Part shown: positions 39,386-48,420 of the stretch, in pieces
Layout: the number at the start of each line of letters is the position of its first letter
Position numbering within the stretch: position 1 is the first letter of the stretch
NCBI RefSeq assembly: GCF_014196055.1
Contig: NZ_JACICY010000001.1
Coordinates: forward strand, 124,001 to 188,000
From: Novosphingobium hassiacum
Lineage (GTDB): Bacteria > Pseudomonadota > Alphaproteobacteria > Sphingomonadales > Sphingomonadaceae
Direction: 5' to 3'
Length of the DNA: 64,000 bases
Position numbers and translations under genes: made by a program
The notes under the pieces: model-generated
Told to the model about the DNA's origin: nothing
The model's input: the letters and a program-made list of their open reading frames with translations, nothing else
The model's database searches: none

Positions 39386-39832
39386 TCAGGCTTCCGTCTG
39401 CTCTTCAGCAGCGGCTTCAGCAGCAAGCGCTTCTTCAGCGGCAGCTTCTTCGGCAACCGGTGCAGCGGCAGCAGCAGCAGCAGCTTCAGCGGCTTCGGCT
39501 TCCTTCTTGGCGCGGTCTTCAGCGCGGGCCTTGGCCTTCTTGCCGGGTTCGCCAGCAGTCGGGTTGTTGGTAGCCTTGCGCTCCTTGATCCCGGCCTTGT
39601 CGAGCATGCGCGCGACGCGATCGGTCGGCTGGGCGCCAACGCCAAGCCAGTAGTTCACGCGGTCTTCGACCAGACGGACGCGGTTTTCGTCGTCCTTGGC
39701 GAGCAGCGGATTGTAGGTGCCGACCTGCTCCAGGTACTTACCGTCGCGCGGGGCGCGGCTGTTGGAGACGACGACCTTGTAATACGGGCGCTTCTTCGAG
39801 CCACCACGCGAAAGACGAAGAGAAACAGACAT
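39386..39832 (-). CDS. rpsP: 30S ribosomal protein S16 (bS16) with long Ala/Glu tail
   Basis: 148 aa. Core [44 protein letters not shown] is S16. From about residue 95 there is a Lys/Ala then Ala/Glu-rich, low-complexity tail ([36 protein letters not shown]), about 50 residues beyond the usual ~85-90. The tail codons form a GCA/GCC-rich tract that may vary between strains. Confidence 0.96.
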   Translation of the reverse strand: MSVSLRLSRGGSKKRPYYKVVVSNSRAPRDGKYLEQVGTYNPLLAKDDENRVRLVEDRVNYWLGVGAQPTDRVARMLDKAGIKERKATNNPTAGEPGKKAKARAEDRAKKEAEAAEAAAAAAAAPVAEEAAAEEALAAEAAAEEQTEA

Positions 39833-39880
39833 TTGATCAACCTTTCAGCGAAATTCTAACTTTACGAAAATTCAGATAAT

Positions 39881-41356
39881 TTAACGTTTCTTGAGCAGGT
39901 CACCCAGGTTCGACGGCAGACCGCCCGAACCCAGACCCGGCAAGCCGCCGCCACCCATTCCACCAAGACCGCCCGGCCCCATCTGCTGGTCGAGGCCCGG
40001 CATAGCGGCACCCATGCCGCCCTTGCCGAACAGCGCGCCCAGACCCTTGAGGCCACCCATCTTCTTGATCTGCTTCATGGCCTTGGCCATTTCCTGATGC
40101 ATCTTCAGAAGCTTGTTGACGTCCTGCACTTGCGTGCCGGAACCCTTGGCGACGCGGATCTTGCGCTTGGCGTTGAGCAGTTCGGGCTTTTCACGCTCTT
40201 TCACGGTCATCGAACCGATGATCGCGTCCATGCGCAGCAGCACGCGATCGTCCATGCCGGACTGCGCCATTGCCGCCTTGGCCTTCTTCATGCCGGGCAT
40301 CATGCCCGCCAGCGCGCCGAGCCCGCCCATGTTCTGCATCTGCCGCAACTGCGTGCGCAGGTCGTTCATATCGAACTGACCCTTGGACATCCGCGCGGCA
40401 AGCTTCTCGGCGTCTTCGACCTGGATCGTCGCGGCGGCCTTCTCGACCATCGAGACGATGTCGCCCATGCCGAGGATGCGGCCGGCCACGCGTTCGGGAT
40501 GGAACGGCTCGATCGCGTCGAGCTTTTCGCCGGTGCCCGCAAACTTGATCGGCTTGCCGGTGACCGCGCGCATCGACAGCGCCGCACCGCCGCGCGCATC
40601 ACCGTCCATGCGGGTCAGCACGATGCCGGTCAGATCGACCTCGCCCGAAAACGACTGCGCGACGTTGACCGCGTCCTGGCCCGTCAGCGCATCGACGACG
40701 AGCAGCGTTTCCTTCGGGACCGAGATGGCCGAAACCGCCTTCATCTCGTCCATCAGCGCCTGATCGACGTGCAGGCGGCCCGCCGTGTCGAGCATCAGCA
40801 CGTCGACTGCCTGCAGCTTTGCCGCATTCAGGGCGCGCGTGGCAATCTCGACCGGCAACTGGCCGACAATGATTGGCAAGGTGGCAACGCCCACCTGCTC
40901 ACCCAGCACCTTCAACTGTTCCTGCGCGGCCGGACGATTGACGTCCAGCGAGGCCATCATGACCTTCTTGCCGTGCTTCTCTTTCAGCAGCTTGGCAATC
41001 TTGGCGGTGCTGGTGGTCTTGCCCGACCCCTGCAGGCCGACCATCATGATCACGACCGGCGGCGTGGCCACCAGATCGAGTTCGGCGGTCCCGCCGCCGA
41101 GCATCTCGACCAGCGCATCGTTGACGATCTTGACGACCTGCTGGCCCGGCGTGACCGAGCGCAGCACCGACTGGCCAATGGCAAGTTCGGTTACATTATC
41201 GACAAACCGGCGAACGACCGGAAGCGCGACGTCGGCTTCGAGCAGCGCGATGCGCACTTCGCGCATGGCACCACGGACGTCGTCCTCGCTCAGCGCGCCG
41301 CGGCCACGCAGGCGATCGAAGACGCCTCCAAGCCGGTCTGAAAGACTGTCGAACAC
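39881..41356 (-). CDS. ffh: Signal recognition particle protein Ffh
   Basis: 491 aa from GTG 41356 (VFDSLSDRLGGVFDRLRGRG), the standard Ffh start, with GGGAAG upstream; 88 upstream in-frame codons are not Ffh-like. N and G domains: GLQGSGKTTSTAKIA, DVNRPAAQEQL, DTAGRLHVD, TRMDGDARGGAALS. Met-rich M domain (MQNMGGLGALAGMMPGMKK) binds signal peptides and 4.5S RNA; ends in a Gly-rich tail. Its receptor FtsY is in this window at 45.5 kb. Confidence 0.97.
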   Translation of the reverse strand: MFDSLSDRLGGVFDRLRGRGALSEDDVRGAMREVRIALLEADVALPVVRRFVDNVTELAIGQSVLRSVTPGQQVVKIVNDALVEMLGGGTAELDLVATPPVVIMMVGLQGSGKTTSTAKIAKLLKEKHGKKVMMASLDVNRPAAQEQLKVLGEQVGVATLPIIVGQLPVEIATRALNAAKLQAVDVLMLDTAGRLHVDQALMDEMKAVSAISVPKETLLVVDALTGQDAVNVAQSFSGEVDLTGIVLTRMDGDARGGAALSMRAVTGKPIKFAGTGEKLDAIEPFHPERVAGRILGMGDIVSMVEKAAATIQVEDAEKLAARMSKGQFDMNDLRTQLRQMQNMGGLGALAGMMPGMKKAKAAMAQSGMDDRVLLRMDAIIGSMTVKEREKPELLNAKRKIRVAKGSGTQVQDVNKLLKMHQEMAKAMKQIKKMGGLKGLGALFGKGGMGAAMPGLDQQMGPGGLGGMGGGGLPGLGSGGLPSNLGDLLKKR

Positions 41357-41703
41357 GCGAAACTTCCCATCAGCATGCCCTTGCCCGCCGGCCACATTTC
41401 GCGATAACGCGAAAAACGCCGGTGGGCGAAACCTCGCCGACCAGCGTGTGGCATCCTGAACAGGGGCCGTTGTCGAATCCGCAGGACTGGTCGCAAAACC
41501 GGCTGCAGGACGCTGCCCATAGCCGCAGGTGCCGAAATTGGCAAGGCCCGTGCGCGGATCTCCCGTGAAGCCCGACGTTTGCGGGACTTCACCACGGGAT
41601 CGCAAGGTGATCTTAACCAAAATTTCAGGAGCAATGCCCTAAGGGTTTTTGCATTGGCGATCTGCCCCAGGGCAATCGCAGGGGGCATTGCGAAGGCGGA
41701 CAT
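41357..41703. other. 347-bp gap between ffh and the GGDEF-EAL gene, with a long hairpin
   Basis: Divergent promoter region. A strong imperfect hairpin at 41,562-41,598 (CCCGTGAAG-CCCG ... CGGG-A-CTTCAC-CA-CGGG). No SRP RNA core (GGAAGGAAGCAGCC-like) or known riboswitch is seen. On the minus strand it is open in frame with ffh, probably by chance. Confidence 0.4.
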
Positions 41704-43380
41704 ATGGCAATCAGGCCGACTGAATACGCGAAGGGGCAAGGCTCCAAAGCGAAAGCGGACCGGGACATAATTGGTCTGTGTGTTGTCGTCGGCACGATCC
41801 TGCTGTTCGTCGCCAACGGCTCTTCGGTCATGACCGATTTCGTCAGGGGCATCGTCAAAGGCGCGCATCCCCGCGACCAGTTGCTCAGTACGGCCCTGCT
41901 TCTCAACATCGCGCTACTGCTGTTCGGATGGCGCCGGTACGCAGACCTCACGAACGAGGTCGGCCAGCGCCGCCAGGCCGAGCAGGAGGCGCACAAGCTT
42001 GCGCGCACCGATCCGCTGACCGGCTGCCTCAACCGCCGCAGCGTCAGCGAGGCGCTGCAGGAAATTATCGCCACCGCCCGCTCGACCGGGCACGAGGTGG
42101 TCGCGATGATGATCGATCTTGACAACTTCAAGCGTTCAAACGACGCGCACGGTCATCAGGCGGGCGATGCGGTGCTCTGCGAAGCAGCGCGGCGCATCCG
42201 TAGCGCCCTTCCCGAAAACTCGATAATCGCACGCCTCGGCGGCGACGAATTCGCCTGTGCCGCGATCTACGACCCCGATCATGCCGAGGCGATCGATCGG
42301 CTGGTCCAGCGCATCAACGAAGCCGTGGCAAATCCGGTCGAGATCGACGGACTGGCGCTCGAAGTGACTGCCTCGATCGGGCTTGCGTCAACCAGCGTTG
42401 CCGAGACGAGCGAGCCGTCGGATCTTGCTGCAATCCTGCTCCACCGCGCCGACCTTGCGATGTATCAGGCCAAGAAAGCAGGCCGTAACCGCTACTGCTG
42501 GTTCGAACAGAACATGGCGAGCGAGTTGCGCTATCGCAGCGAACTTGAACGCGGCATCCGCGAGGGCATCCCCGCCGGCGAATTCGTCCCGTTCTACGAA
42601 AAGCAGATCGATCTCGACACCGGCAAGCTGACCGGCTTCGAAATGCTCGCCCGCTGGCGCAGCCCACGCCACGGCCTGCTCTCGCCCGAGATCTTCATCC
42701 CGGTCGCCGAAGAGATCGGCCTGATCTCCGACCTGTCGGAAAGCCTGATCCGTCAGGCTCTGCGCGATGCCCGCGAATGGGACCCCGCGCTTACATTGTC
42801 GGTCAACATCTCGCCGATCCAGCTGCGCGATGCGTGGTTTGCGCAGAAGCTGCTCAAACTGCTGGTCGAAGCCAACTTCCCGCCCAGCCGTCTCGATATC
42901 GAAATCACCGAGTCCTGCCTGCACGAGAACATCGGTGTGGTCCGCACGTTGATCACCAGCCTCAAGAACCAGGGCATCGGCATCAGCCTCGACGATTTCG
43001 GCACCGGCTACTCGAGCCTCGCACAGCTGCGCAGCCTGCCGTTCGACCGCATCAAGATCGACCGATACTTCGTCTCGAACCTTGGCGAGAACAAGGACAG
43101 CGCGATGATCGTCGAGGCGATCACGACGCTCGGCCGCGGCATGGACCTGCCGATCACCGCCGAGGGCATCGAATCGTCCGAAGTGCTCGACGAGTTGCGC
43201 AAATACGGCTCGTTCAAGGGTCAGGGCTTCCTCTATGGCCAACCCACCGATGCGCAAAGCGTCCGCGAGATGCTGGCACAGAGCAACCAGCTGCTCGTCG
43301 CCGCACCCGAACCTGCCCAGCCCGCAGCCGCCCAGCCCGCTGACGAAGCGACAACCGGCCCGCGCAGCGCTACTGCCTGA
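41704..43380 (+). CDS. GGDEF-EAL c-di-GMP enzyme with membrane anchor
   Basis: 558 aa. Two N-terminal membrane helices (IGLCVVVGTILLFVA; LLLNIALLLFGW), then GGDEF (HKLARTDPLTGCLNRRS ... ARLGGDEFAC, intact GGDEF) and EAL (TGFEMLARWRSP, DIEITES, LDDFGTGYSSLAQL, FDRIKIDRYF). The EAL signature reads EML but keeps ExLxR, so both activities are possible. Ends in an Ala/Pro-rich tail. Makes or breaks c-di-GMP at the inner membrane. Confidence 0.93.
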   Translation: MAIRPTEYAKGQGSKAKADRDIIGLCVVVGTILLFVANGSSVMTDFVRGIVKGAHPRDQLLSTALLLNIALLLFGWRRYADLTNEVGQRRQAEQEAHKLARTDPLTGCLNRRSVSEALQEIIATARSTGHEVVAMMIDLDNFKRSNDAHGHQAGDAVLCEAARRIRSALPENSIIARLGGDEFACAAIYDPDHAEAIDRLVQRINEAVANPVEIDGLALEVTASIGLASTSVAETSEPSDLAAILLHRADLAMYQAKKAGRNRYCWFEQNMASELRYRSELERGIREGIPAGEFVPFYEKQIDLDTGKLTGFEMLARWRSPRHGLLSPEIFIPVAEEIGLISDLSESLIRQALRDAREWDPALTLSVNISPIQLRDAWFAQKLLKLLVEANFPPSRLDIEITESCLHENIGVVRTLITSLKNQGIGISLDDFGTGYSSLAQLRSLPFDRIKIDRYFVSNLGENKDSAMIVEAITTLGRGMDLPITAEGIESSEVLDELRKYGSFKGQGFLYGQPTDAQSVREMLAQSNQLLVAAPEPAQPAAAQPADEATTGPRSATA

Positions 43381-43435
43381 GCGTTAACGTCCGCTCGCAT
43401 TGCCTTGCCGCGTGCAAGTGCCTATGTCGCGCGCC

Positions 43436-44245
43436 ATGCGCATACCGTTCCGCAAGATGCACGGCCTCGGCAACGATTTCGTGGTCATAGACGCCCGCGA
43501 GACGCCGGTGGCGATGTCGCCGCGCCGCGCGGCGGCGCTGGCCGACCGCCGCACCGGCGTGGGCTGCGACCAGCTCATCGTGCTTGAACCCTCCAAGGTC
43601 GCCGATGTGCGCATGCGCATCTTCAATAACGACGGAAGCGAAGTCGAAGCTTGCGGCAACGCCAGCCGCGCGGTCGGACTGCTACTCGGCGGTTCGCAGT
43701 CGATCGAAACCCTCGGTGGGGTGATCCGTGCCGAAGCCACGGCACAGGGTATCGCAGTCGACATGGGCGCACCTCGCCTGCGCTGGGACGAGATCCCGGT
43801 GGCCTATGCGATGGACACGCTCGACATGCCGGTCGGCTGGGAGGACCTCGAAAACCCGGTCGGCGTCAATGTCGGCAACCCCCACGTGATCTTCTTCGTG
43901 CCCGATTGCGACGCAGTCGATCTCGAGCGTCTCGGCCCGCTGATCGAGAACGACCCGCTGTTCCCCGATCGGATCAACGTCAACGTCGCCAGTCTCGTCG
44001 GACCCGATCATCTGGCGCTGCGCGTGTGGGAGCGCGGTGCGGGCCTCACCCTCGCCTGTGGCACCGGCGCCTGCGCCACCGCCGTCGCCGCGATCCGCCG
44101 CAAGCTGACCGGCCACACTGTCCGCGTCGATCTGCCGGGCGGCCCGCTGACCATCGACTGGCCCCAGAACGGCACGATCACGATGACCGGCCCCGCCGCG
44201 CTGAGCTTCGAAGGCTCGTTCGAGGACGCAGATTTCCCCATATGA
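43436..44245 (+). CDS. dapF: Diaminopimelate epimerase
   Basis: 269 aa from ATG 43436 (MRIPFRKMHGLGNDFVVIDA); ATG 43424 is possible. Two catalytic Cys: NNDGSEVEACGNASR and LTLACGTGACATA. Converts LL- to meso-diaminopimelate for lysine and peptidoglycan. Its stop overlaps mtaB (ATGA), beginning a four-gene overlapping chain to yciB. Confidence 0.95.
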   Translation: MRIPFRKMHGLGNDFVVIDARETPVAMSPRRAAALADRRTGVGCDQLIVLEPSKVADVRMRIFNNDGSEVEACGNASRAVGLLLGGSQSIETLGGVIRAEATAQGIAVDMGAPRLRWDEIPVAYAMDTLDMPVGWEDLENPVGVNVGNPHVIFFVPDCDAVDLERLGPLIENDPLFPDRINVNVASLVGPDHLALRVWERGAGLTLACGTGACATAVAAIRRKLTGHTVRVDLPGGPLTIDWPQNGTITMTGPAALSFEGSFEDADFPI

Positions 44246-45489
44246 CCACCCAGGTCGTTTCCTTGGGCTGCCGCCTCAACATCGCCGAAAGCGAAGCTAT
44301 AGGCGCGCTCCTGCGCGATGGCCCTCCGACGGTCGTGGTCAATTCCTGCGCAGTCACCGCCGAGGCCGTTCGCCAGTCCCGCCGCGCCGTCCGCCGCCTG
44401 CGCCGCGAGCATCCCGAAGCACGCCTGATCGTCACCGGCTGCGCCTCGACCATCGATCCGGAGTCCTTCGCGCAGATGCCCGAGGTCGATGCGATCGTGG
44501 CGAATGCGCAAAAGCTTCAAACACAAAGCTGGCTCCCCCGCGCAAGCGGGGGCTTCAGGCCGCATGAAACCACCTCAGCGCATACTCTCCTGAGACCCCC
44601 GCCTGCGCGGGGGAGCGATACGCTGGCTACCATCGCCACCACACACACCCGCGCCTTCATCCCCGTCCAGAACGGCTGCGACCACGCCTGCACCTTCTGC
44701 ATCATCCCCCAAGGCCGCGGCCCCAGCCTCTCGCTCCCCATCGCGCAAGTCCTCCACGCCATCGAACGCCCCCTCGCCCAAGGCGTGCGCGAGGTCGTCC
44801 TCACCGGCGTAGACGTCACCTCATGGGGCCACGACCTCCCCAACGCCCCAAAACTCGGCACTCTGGTCGCCGCGATCCTCGACGCATTCCCCGCGCTCCC
44901 CCGCCTGCGCCTGTCCTCGCTCGATGGCGTCGAGATCGACGCGGTGCTGCTCGACCTGATCACGGGCGAACCGCGCATCATGCCGCACATCCACCTCTCG
45001 CTCCAATCGGGCGACGACATGATCCTCAAGCGGATGAAGCGCCGTCACACCCGCGCACAGGCCATCGCGCTGGTCGAGCACATGAAGGCCCGCCGCCCCG
45101 AAATCGCGATCGGCGCAGACCTGATCGCAGGCTTCCCCACCGAAACGCCCGCGATGCACGCCAACAATATGGCGGTCGTGCGAGAGGCCCACGTCGTCCA
45201 CGGCCACATCTTCCCCTACTCCCCCCGCCCCGGCACGCCCGCCGCGCGGATGCCGCAAGTCCCACCGCCGCTGGTCAAGGCCCGCGCCGCCGAACTTCGC
45301 GCCACTGTGGCCGAACAGCGCACCCGATGGCTGCAATCGCTCATCGGCCAACCGGCGCAGGTGCTTGCCGAGCGCGACGGAACCGGCCATGCGGGCCACT
45401 TCGCCAGCTACCGCACGCCTGCGGGGACCAGGCCGGGCAGCATCGTGACCTGCACGCCCAAACAAATCATCGAAGGAATACTGGAGTGA
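44242..45489 (+). CDS. mtaB: tRNA t6A37 methylthiotransferase MtaB with palindromic insert
   Basis: 415 aa from ATG 44242 (MTTQVVSLGCRLNIAESEAI); the open frame continues upstream inside dapF. N-terminal [4Fe-4S] Cys (GCRLN, NSCAV, TGCAS) and radical-SAM cluster NGCDHACTFCIIPQGRG. Adds methylthio to ct6A37 in tRNAs reading ANN. Between the two cluster regions an in-frame palindromic element codes for about 30 extra residues (WLPRASGGFRPHE ... RPPPARGSD). Confidence 0.92.
   Translation: MTTQVVSLGCRLNIAESEAIGALLRDGPPTVVVNSCAVTAEAVRQSRRAVRRLRREHPEARLIVTGCASTIDPESFAQMPEVDAIVANAQKLQTQSWLPRASGGFRPHETTSAHTLLRPPPARGSDTLATIATTHTRAFIPVQNGCDHACTFCIIPQGRGPSLSLPIAQVLHAIERPLAQGVREVVLTGVDVTSWGHDLPNAPKLGTLVAAILDAFPALPRLRLSSLDGVEIDAVLLDLITGEPRIMPHIHLSLQSGDDMILKRMKRRHTRAQAIALVEHMKARRPEIAIGADLIAGFPTETPAMHANNMAVVREAHVVHGHIFPYSPRPGTPAARMPQVPPPLVKARAAELRATVAEQRTRWLQSLIGQPAQVLAERDGTGHAGHFASYRTPAGTRPGSIVTCTPKQIIEGILE
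44531..44616. repeat. Palindromic element inside the mtaB reading frame
   Basis: Arms GGCTCCCCCGCGCAAGCGGG (44,531 on) and CCCCCGCCTGCGCGGGGGAG (to about 44,615), with inner CTTCAGG / CTCCTGAG. A sister copy with the same outer and inner motifs is intergenic at 61,262-61,352. In mtaB it adds codons without a stop or shift. Confidence 0.85.
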
Positions 45490-46424
45490 GCGCCGAGCCC
45501 GAAACCACCAGCTGGTCCGATCGCCTGCTCGGCGGCTTCGGCAAGACGTCGGAGCGCCTGGCCGAAAACCTCGGCAGCATCGTCGGTGCCAACCGCCTGA
45601 CCGATGCCCAGCTCGACGATGTCGAGGATGCGCTGATCCTCTCGGACCTCGGCCCGCGCGCGGCTGCCCGCATTCGCGACAAGCTGAAATCGGTCCGCTT
45701 CGAAAACGGCGTGGACGAACAGGCGGTCAAGGAAGCGATGGCCGATGAAATCGCCGCGATCCTGCGCCGCGTCGCCAAGCCGCTCGAAATCGTGGCCTTC
45801 CCGCGCCCGCAGGTGATTCTCGTGATCGGGGTCAACGGCTCGGGCAAAACCACAACCATCGCCAAGCTTGCACATCTGTTTCAGGAACAGGACTACGGCG
45901 TCATGCTCGCAGCGGGCGATACCTTCCGCGCTGCCGCGATCGGCCAGCTCAAGGTCTGGGCCGATCGCCTGAGCATTCCCGTGGTCACCGGCCCCGAGGG
46001 GGGCGACCCCGCCTCTATCGTGTTCGATGCGGTCAAGGCCGCCACCGATACCGGCATCGACACGCTGATCGTCGACACCGCCGGACGCCTCCACAACAAG
46101 CGCGAACTGATGGACGAACTGGCCAAGGTCCGCCGCGTGCTCGGACGTCTCAATCCCGAAGCGCCGCACGATGTCGTGCTGGTGCTCGATGCCACCAACG
46201 GTCAGAACGCACTCCAGCAGATCGAAATTTTCAAGGAAGTGGCGGGCGTGACCGGCCTGATCATGACCAAGCTGGATGGCACCGCACGTGGCGGCGTGCT
46301 GGTAGCCGCCGCCGAGCAATATGGCCTGCCGATCCACGCCATCGGCGTCGGCGAGAAGATCGACGACTTGCGTCCATTCGACCCCGACCTCGTCGCCCGG
46401 GTCATCGCGGGAGTTTACCGGTGA
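45486..46424 (+). CDS. ftsY: SRP receptor FtsY
   Basis: 312 aa from GTG 45486 (VSAEPETTSWSDRLLGG) overlapping the mtaB stop (GTGA); GAAGG upstream. NG domain: GVNGSGKTTTIAKLA, GDTFRAAAIGQL, DTAGRLHNKRELMDEL, TKLDGTARGG. The acidic A domain seen in E. coli is nearly absent, which is usual in alphaproteobacteria. Works with Ffh in cotranslational targeting to SecYEG. Confidence 0.96.
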   Translation: MSAEPETTSWSDRLLGGFGKTSERLAENLGSIVGANRLTDAQLDDVEDALILSDLGPRAAARIRDKLKSVRFENGVDEQAVKEAMADEIAAILRRVAKPLEIVAFPRPQVILVIGVNGSGKTTTIAKLAHLFQEQDYGVMLAAGDTFRAAAIGQLKVWADRLSIPVVTGPEGGDPASIVFDAVKAATDTGIDTLIVDTAGRLHNKRELMDELAKVRRVLGRLNPEAPHDVVLVLDATNGQNALQQIEIFKEVAGVTGLIMTKLDGTARGGVLVAAAEQYGLPIHAIGVGEKIDDLRPFDPDLVARVIAGVYR

Positions 46425-47092
46425 GCACAAACGAACAGCCCGCGTCCAAGAAGCCCAAGTCCTCGTGGCTCAACCTGGTCATCGACTACGGCCCGCTGCT
46501 GGTGTTCTTCATCGCCTACCGCATGTTCAAGCCTTTCGGCGGCGAAGCGGGTCTGGCCGAAGTCGTCGCCGTCACAAAGGGCACAATCGCGTTCATGATC
46601 GCGACGGTCGTGGCGCTGATCGCGTCGAAATGGCGGCTCGGCAAGGTCTCGCCGATGCTGTGGCTGTCGACCGTGCTGATCCTCGGCTTCGGCACGCTGA
46701 CCGTGCTGTTGGGCGACCCCTTCTGGATTCAGGTCAAGCCCACTGCGATCTACCTACTGTTCGCCGCCGTCCTGTTCGCAGGTCTCGCACGCGGCAAACC
46801 GATGCTGCGCACCCTGCTCGAAGCCGCATTCGAGGGCCTCGACCACGCCGGGTGGATCAAGCTGTCGCGCAACTGGGCGTTCTTCTTCCTGTTCCTGGCC
46901 GCACTTAACGAAGTGCTTCGCTACTTCTTCAACGCTGCCAACGGCAATTTCGAGATCTGGTTGCAGGCCAAGCTGTGGGGTGTCACCACGCTCTCGTTCC
47001 TGTTCACTTTCGCACAGATCCCGATGCTGATGCGCCACGGCCTTGCCGGTGAAGCAGAGACCGAAGTCGAGACGAACCCACCGCACGACTGA
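46421..47092 (+). CDS. yciB: Inner-membrane septation-type protein YciB/IspZ
   Basis: 223 aa, GTG start overlapping ftsY (GTGA). Begins MSTNEQPASKKPKSSWLNLVIDYGPLLVFFIAYRMFKPFGG. Six or so membrane helices; SRNWAFFFLFLAALNEVLRYFF is the family block. Affects cell-envelope and division in other bacteria. Last gene of the dapF-mtaB-ftsY-yciB chain. Confidence 0.92.
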   Translation: MSTNEQPASKKPKSSWLNLVIDYGPLLVFFIAYRMFKPFGGEAGLAEVVAVTKGTIAFMIATVVALIASKWRLGKVSPMLWLSTVLILGFGTLTVLLGDPFWIQVKPTAIYLLFAAVLFAGLARGKPMLRTLLEAAFEGLDHAGWIKLSRNWAFFFLFLAALNEVLRYFFNAANGNFEIWLQAKLWGVTTLSFLFTFAQIPMLMRHGLAGEAETEVETNPPHD

Positions 47093-47118
47093 ACTGCTCG
47101 ACCCAGTATCTGCAACCA

Positions 47119-47160
47119 TCTTCCCCCCTCCCTTGAGGGAGGGGCCGAGGGTGGGTGTAC
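47119..47160. repeat. Short palindromic repeat in the 250-bp gap after yciB
   Basis: CCCCCCTCCCTTGAGGGAGGGG followed by CCGAGGGTGGGTG: half-element related to the one inside trmD. The rest of the 47,093-47,343 gap holds the upstream region of the next gene and a GGGGGA ribosome site; nothing else is recognised. Confidence 0.65.
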
Positions 47161-47343
47161 GACAGCCGCCGATGCTAGCCGCTTCTCAGGCACTCAGGCG
47201 CTGCCCGACGAGCCGCCCTCCGCCCCCGATCCCCGCGCGTTTTCGTGTGACATTTGCATCACTACGCTTAATATGCGGGCCAAGCGTCGGAGGTTTGGCT
47301 AACCCACCCACCGACAACAAGCATTCCAATAGGGGGAATCAAC

Positions 47344-47916
47344 ATGGCCAAATTCTTCGGCAATCTACACCTCGTCCTTGTGGTCGGGCTCATCGCTGCA
47401 ATTGCAGTGATGATCGGTTACGGCGATTCCGTACCGGTCACTGTCAACGCCGCTTTCCGCTGGCTGCACGTATTCTTCGGCATCCTGTGGATCGGCCTGC
47501 TCTATTACCTGAACTTCGTGCAGGTCCCCACGATGCCCAAGATCCCGGCCGAGCAGAAGGGCGCGATCACCGGGCACATCGCTCCGAAGGTGTTCTTCTT
47601 CTTCCGCTGGGCCGCACTTCTGACCGTCGTCACCGGCCTGGTGATTGCTGTTGTGTCGGGCTATGCCCACCAAGCGATGACCTTCTCGGGCGAAGGCGCG
47701 GTCAACCTGATCGGCCTCGGCATGTGGCTCGCGCTGATCATGGCGTTCAATGTGTGGTTCATCATCTGGCCTGCCCAGAAGAAGATCCTCGGCATCGTCG
47801 AAGCGTCGGCTGAGGAAAAGGCCGCCGCTGCACCGCGCGCGCTGATTGCCAGCCGCACCAACGCGCTGCTTTCGCTGCCGATGCTCTATTGCATGGTCAG
47901 CGCCAACCTCGGCTGA
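47344..47916 (+). CDS. Urate-oxidase-N (PuuD-like) integral membrane protein
   Basis: 190 aa, MAKFFGNLHLVLVVGLIAAI. Five to six membrane helices with AFRWLHVFFGILWIGLLYYLNFVQVP, the core of the urate hydroxylase PuuD N-terminal family; His and Trp residues in this block could bind heme. Standing alone it lacks the cytochrome c half of full PuuD, and no purine genes are nearby, so the substrate is unknown. Followed by a strong terminator. Confidence 0.8.
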   Translation: MAKFFGNLHLVLVVGLIAAIAVMIGYGDSVPVTVNAAFRWLHVFFGILWIGLLYYLNFVQVPTMPKIPAEQKGAITGHIAPKVFFFFRWAALLTVVTGLVIAVVSGYAHQAMTFSGEGAVNLIGLGMWLALIMAFNVWFIIWPAQKKILGIVEASAEEKAAAAPRALIASRTNALLSLPMLYCMVSANLG

Positions 47917-47939
47917 TCTGACGCAACTTCTCGCCAATA

Positions 47940-47973
47940 GGGGCGCGACATCGTGGGATGTCGCGCCCCTTTT
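47940..47973 (+). terminator. Rho-independent terminator
   Basis: Perfect 13-bp stem GGGGCGCGACATC / GATGTCGCGCCCC with GTGG loop, followed by TTTT. Confidence 0.92.
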
Positions 47974-48056
47974 GCGTTGCGGGATATTAATACGCGTTCA
48001 TGCGTTGCCCGAACAACCCGATAAACCCGGGCTATTCAACGGGAGTAACCCATTTC

Positions 48057-48383
48057 ATGCGTAAGTTCACCCTTCTGGCTGCTGCCGCAGCCACCGCCCT
48101 TTCGCTTTCGGCTTGTTCGGAAAAGACCCAGGACGCCGCCGAAACCACCGCAGAATCGGCAGGCAACGACGTCGCCAATGCAGCCGACAACGCCGCTGCT
48201 GCGACTGACGAGCTCGGCGACAAGGCCGCCAACGCGGTAGACAATGCAGCCGCCAAGACTGACGAAATGGCCGACAAGGCCGCAGCCGGTGCCAAGAACG
48301 CCGCATCCGACGCCAAGAACGAGGCTGCCAAGGCCGAAGCCAGCCTGCACAACGAATCCGTCTCCGAAGCCAAGGCTGACTGA
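48057..48383 (+). CDS. Ala-rich lipoprotein
   Basis: 108 aa from ATG 48057 (MRKFTLLAAAAATALSLSACS), with GGGAG upstream. Lipobox LSAC then EKTQDAAETTAESAGND and imperfect 11-residue-type repeats (AADNAAAATDELGDKAANAVDNAAAKTDEMADKAA), likely a long amphipathic helix. A small outer-membrane lipoprotein of unknown function; expected to be well expressed given its own terminator. Confidence 0.8.
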   Translation: MRKFTLLAAAAATALSLSACSEKTQDAAETTAESAGNDVANAADNAAAATDELGDKAANAVDNAAAKTDEMADKAAAGAKNAASDAKNEAAKAEASLHNESVSEAKAD

Positions 48384-48390
48384 TCTTTTA

Positions 48391-48420
48391 CCCGGAGCGG
48401 TTTTGCCGCTCCGGGTTTTC
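48391..48420 (+). terminator. Rho-independent terminator
   Basis: CCCGGAGCGG-TTTTG-CCGCTCCGGG then TTTT. Serves the lipoprotein gene and abuts the convergent response-regulator gene. Confidence 0.9.

Noticed and set aside
40097..41341. Plus-strand ORF of 414 codons opposite ffh
   Set aside because: His/Arg/Leu-rich shadow of the conserved ffh frame.
41357..41620. 88-codon in-frame upstream extension of Ffh
   Set aside because: Not related to Ffh; the GTG start at 41,356 gives the standard N-terminus (VFDSLSDRLGGVF) with a good ribosome site.
41357..41703. SRP 4.5S RNA gene next to ffh
   Set aside because: The conserved GGAAGGAAGCAGCC-type core is absent on both strands of this gap.
43651..44241. 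Upstream extension of the mtaB frame
   Set aside because: Arg-rich shadow inside dapF; ATG 44,242 with ATGA overlap and the correct MtaB N-terminus is used instead.
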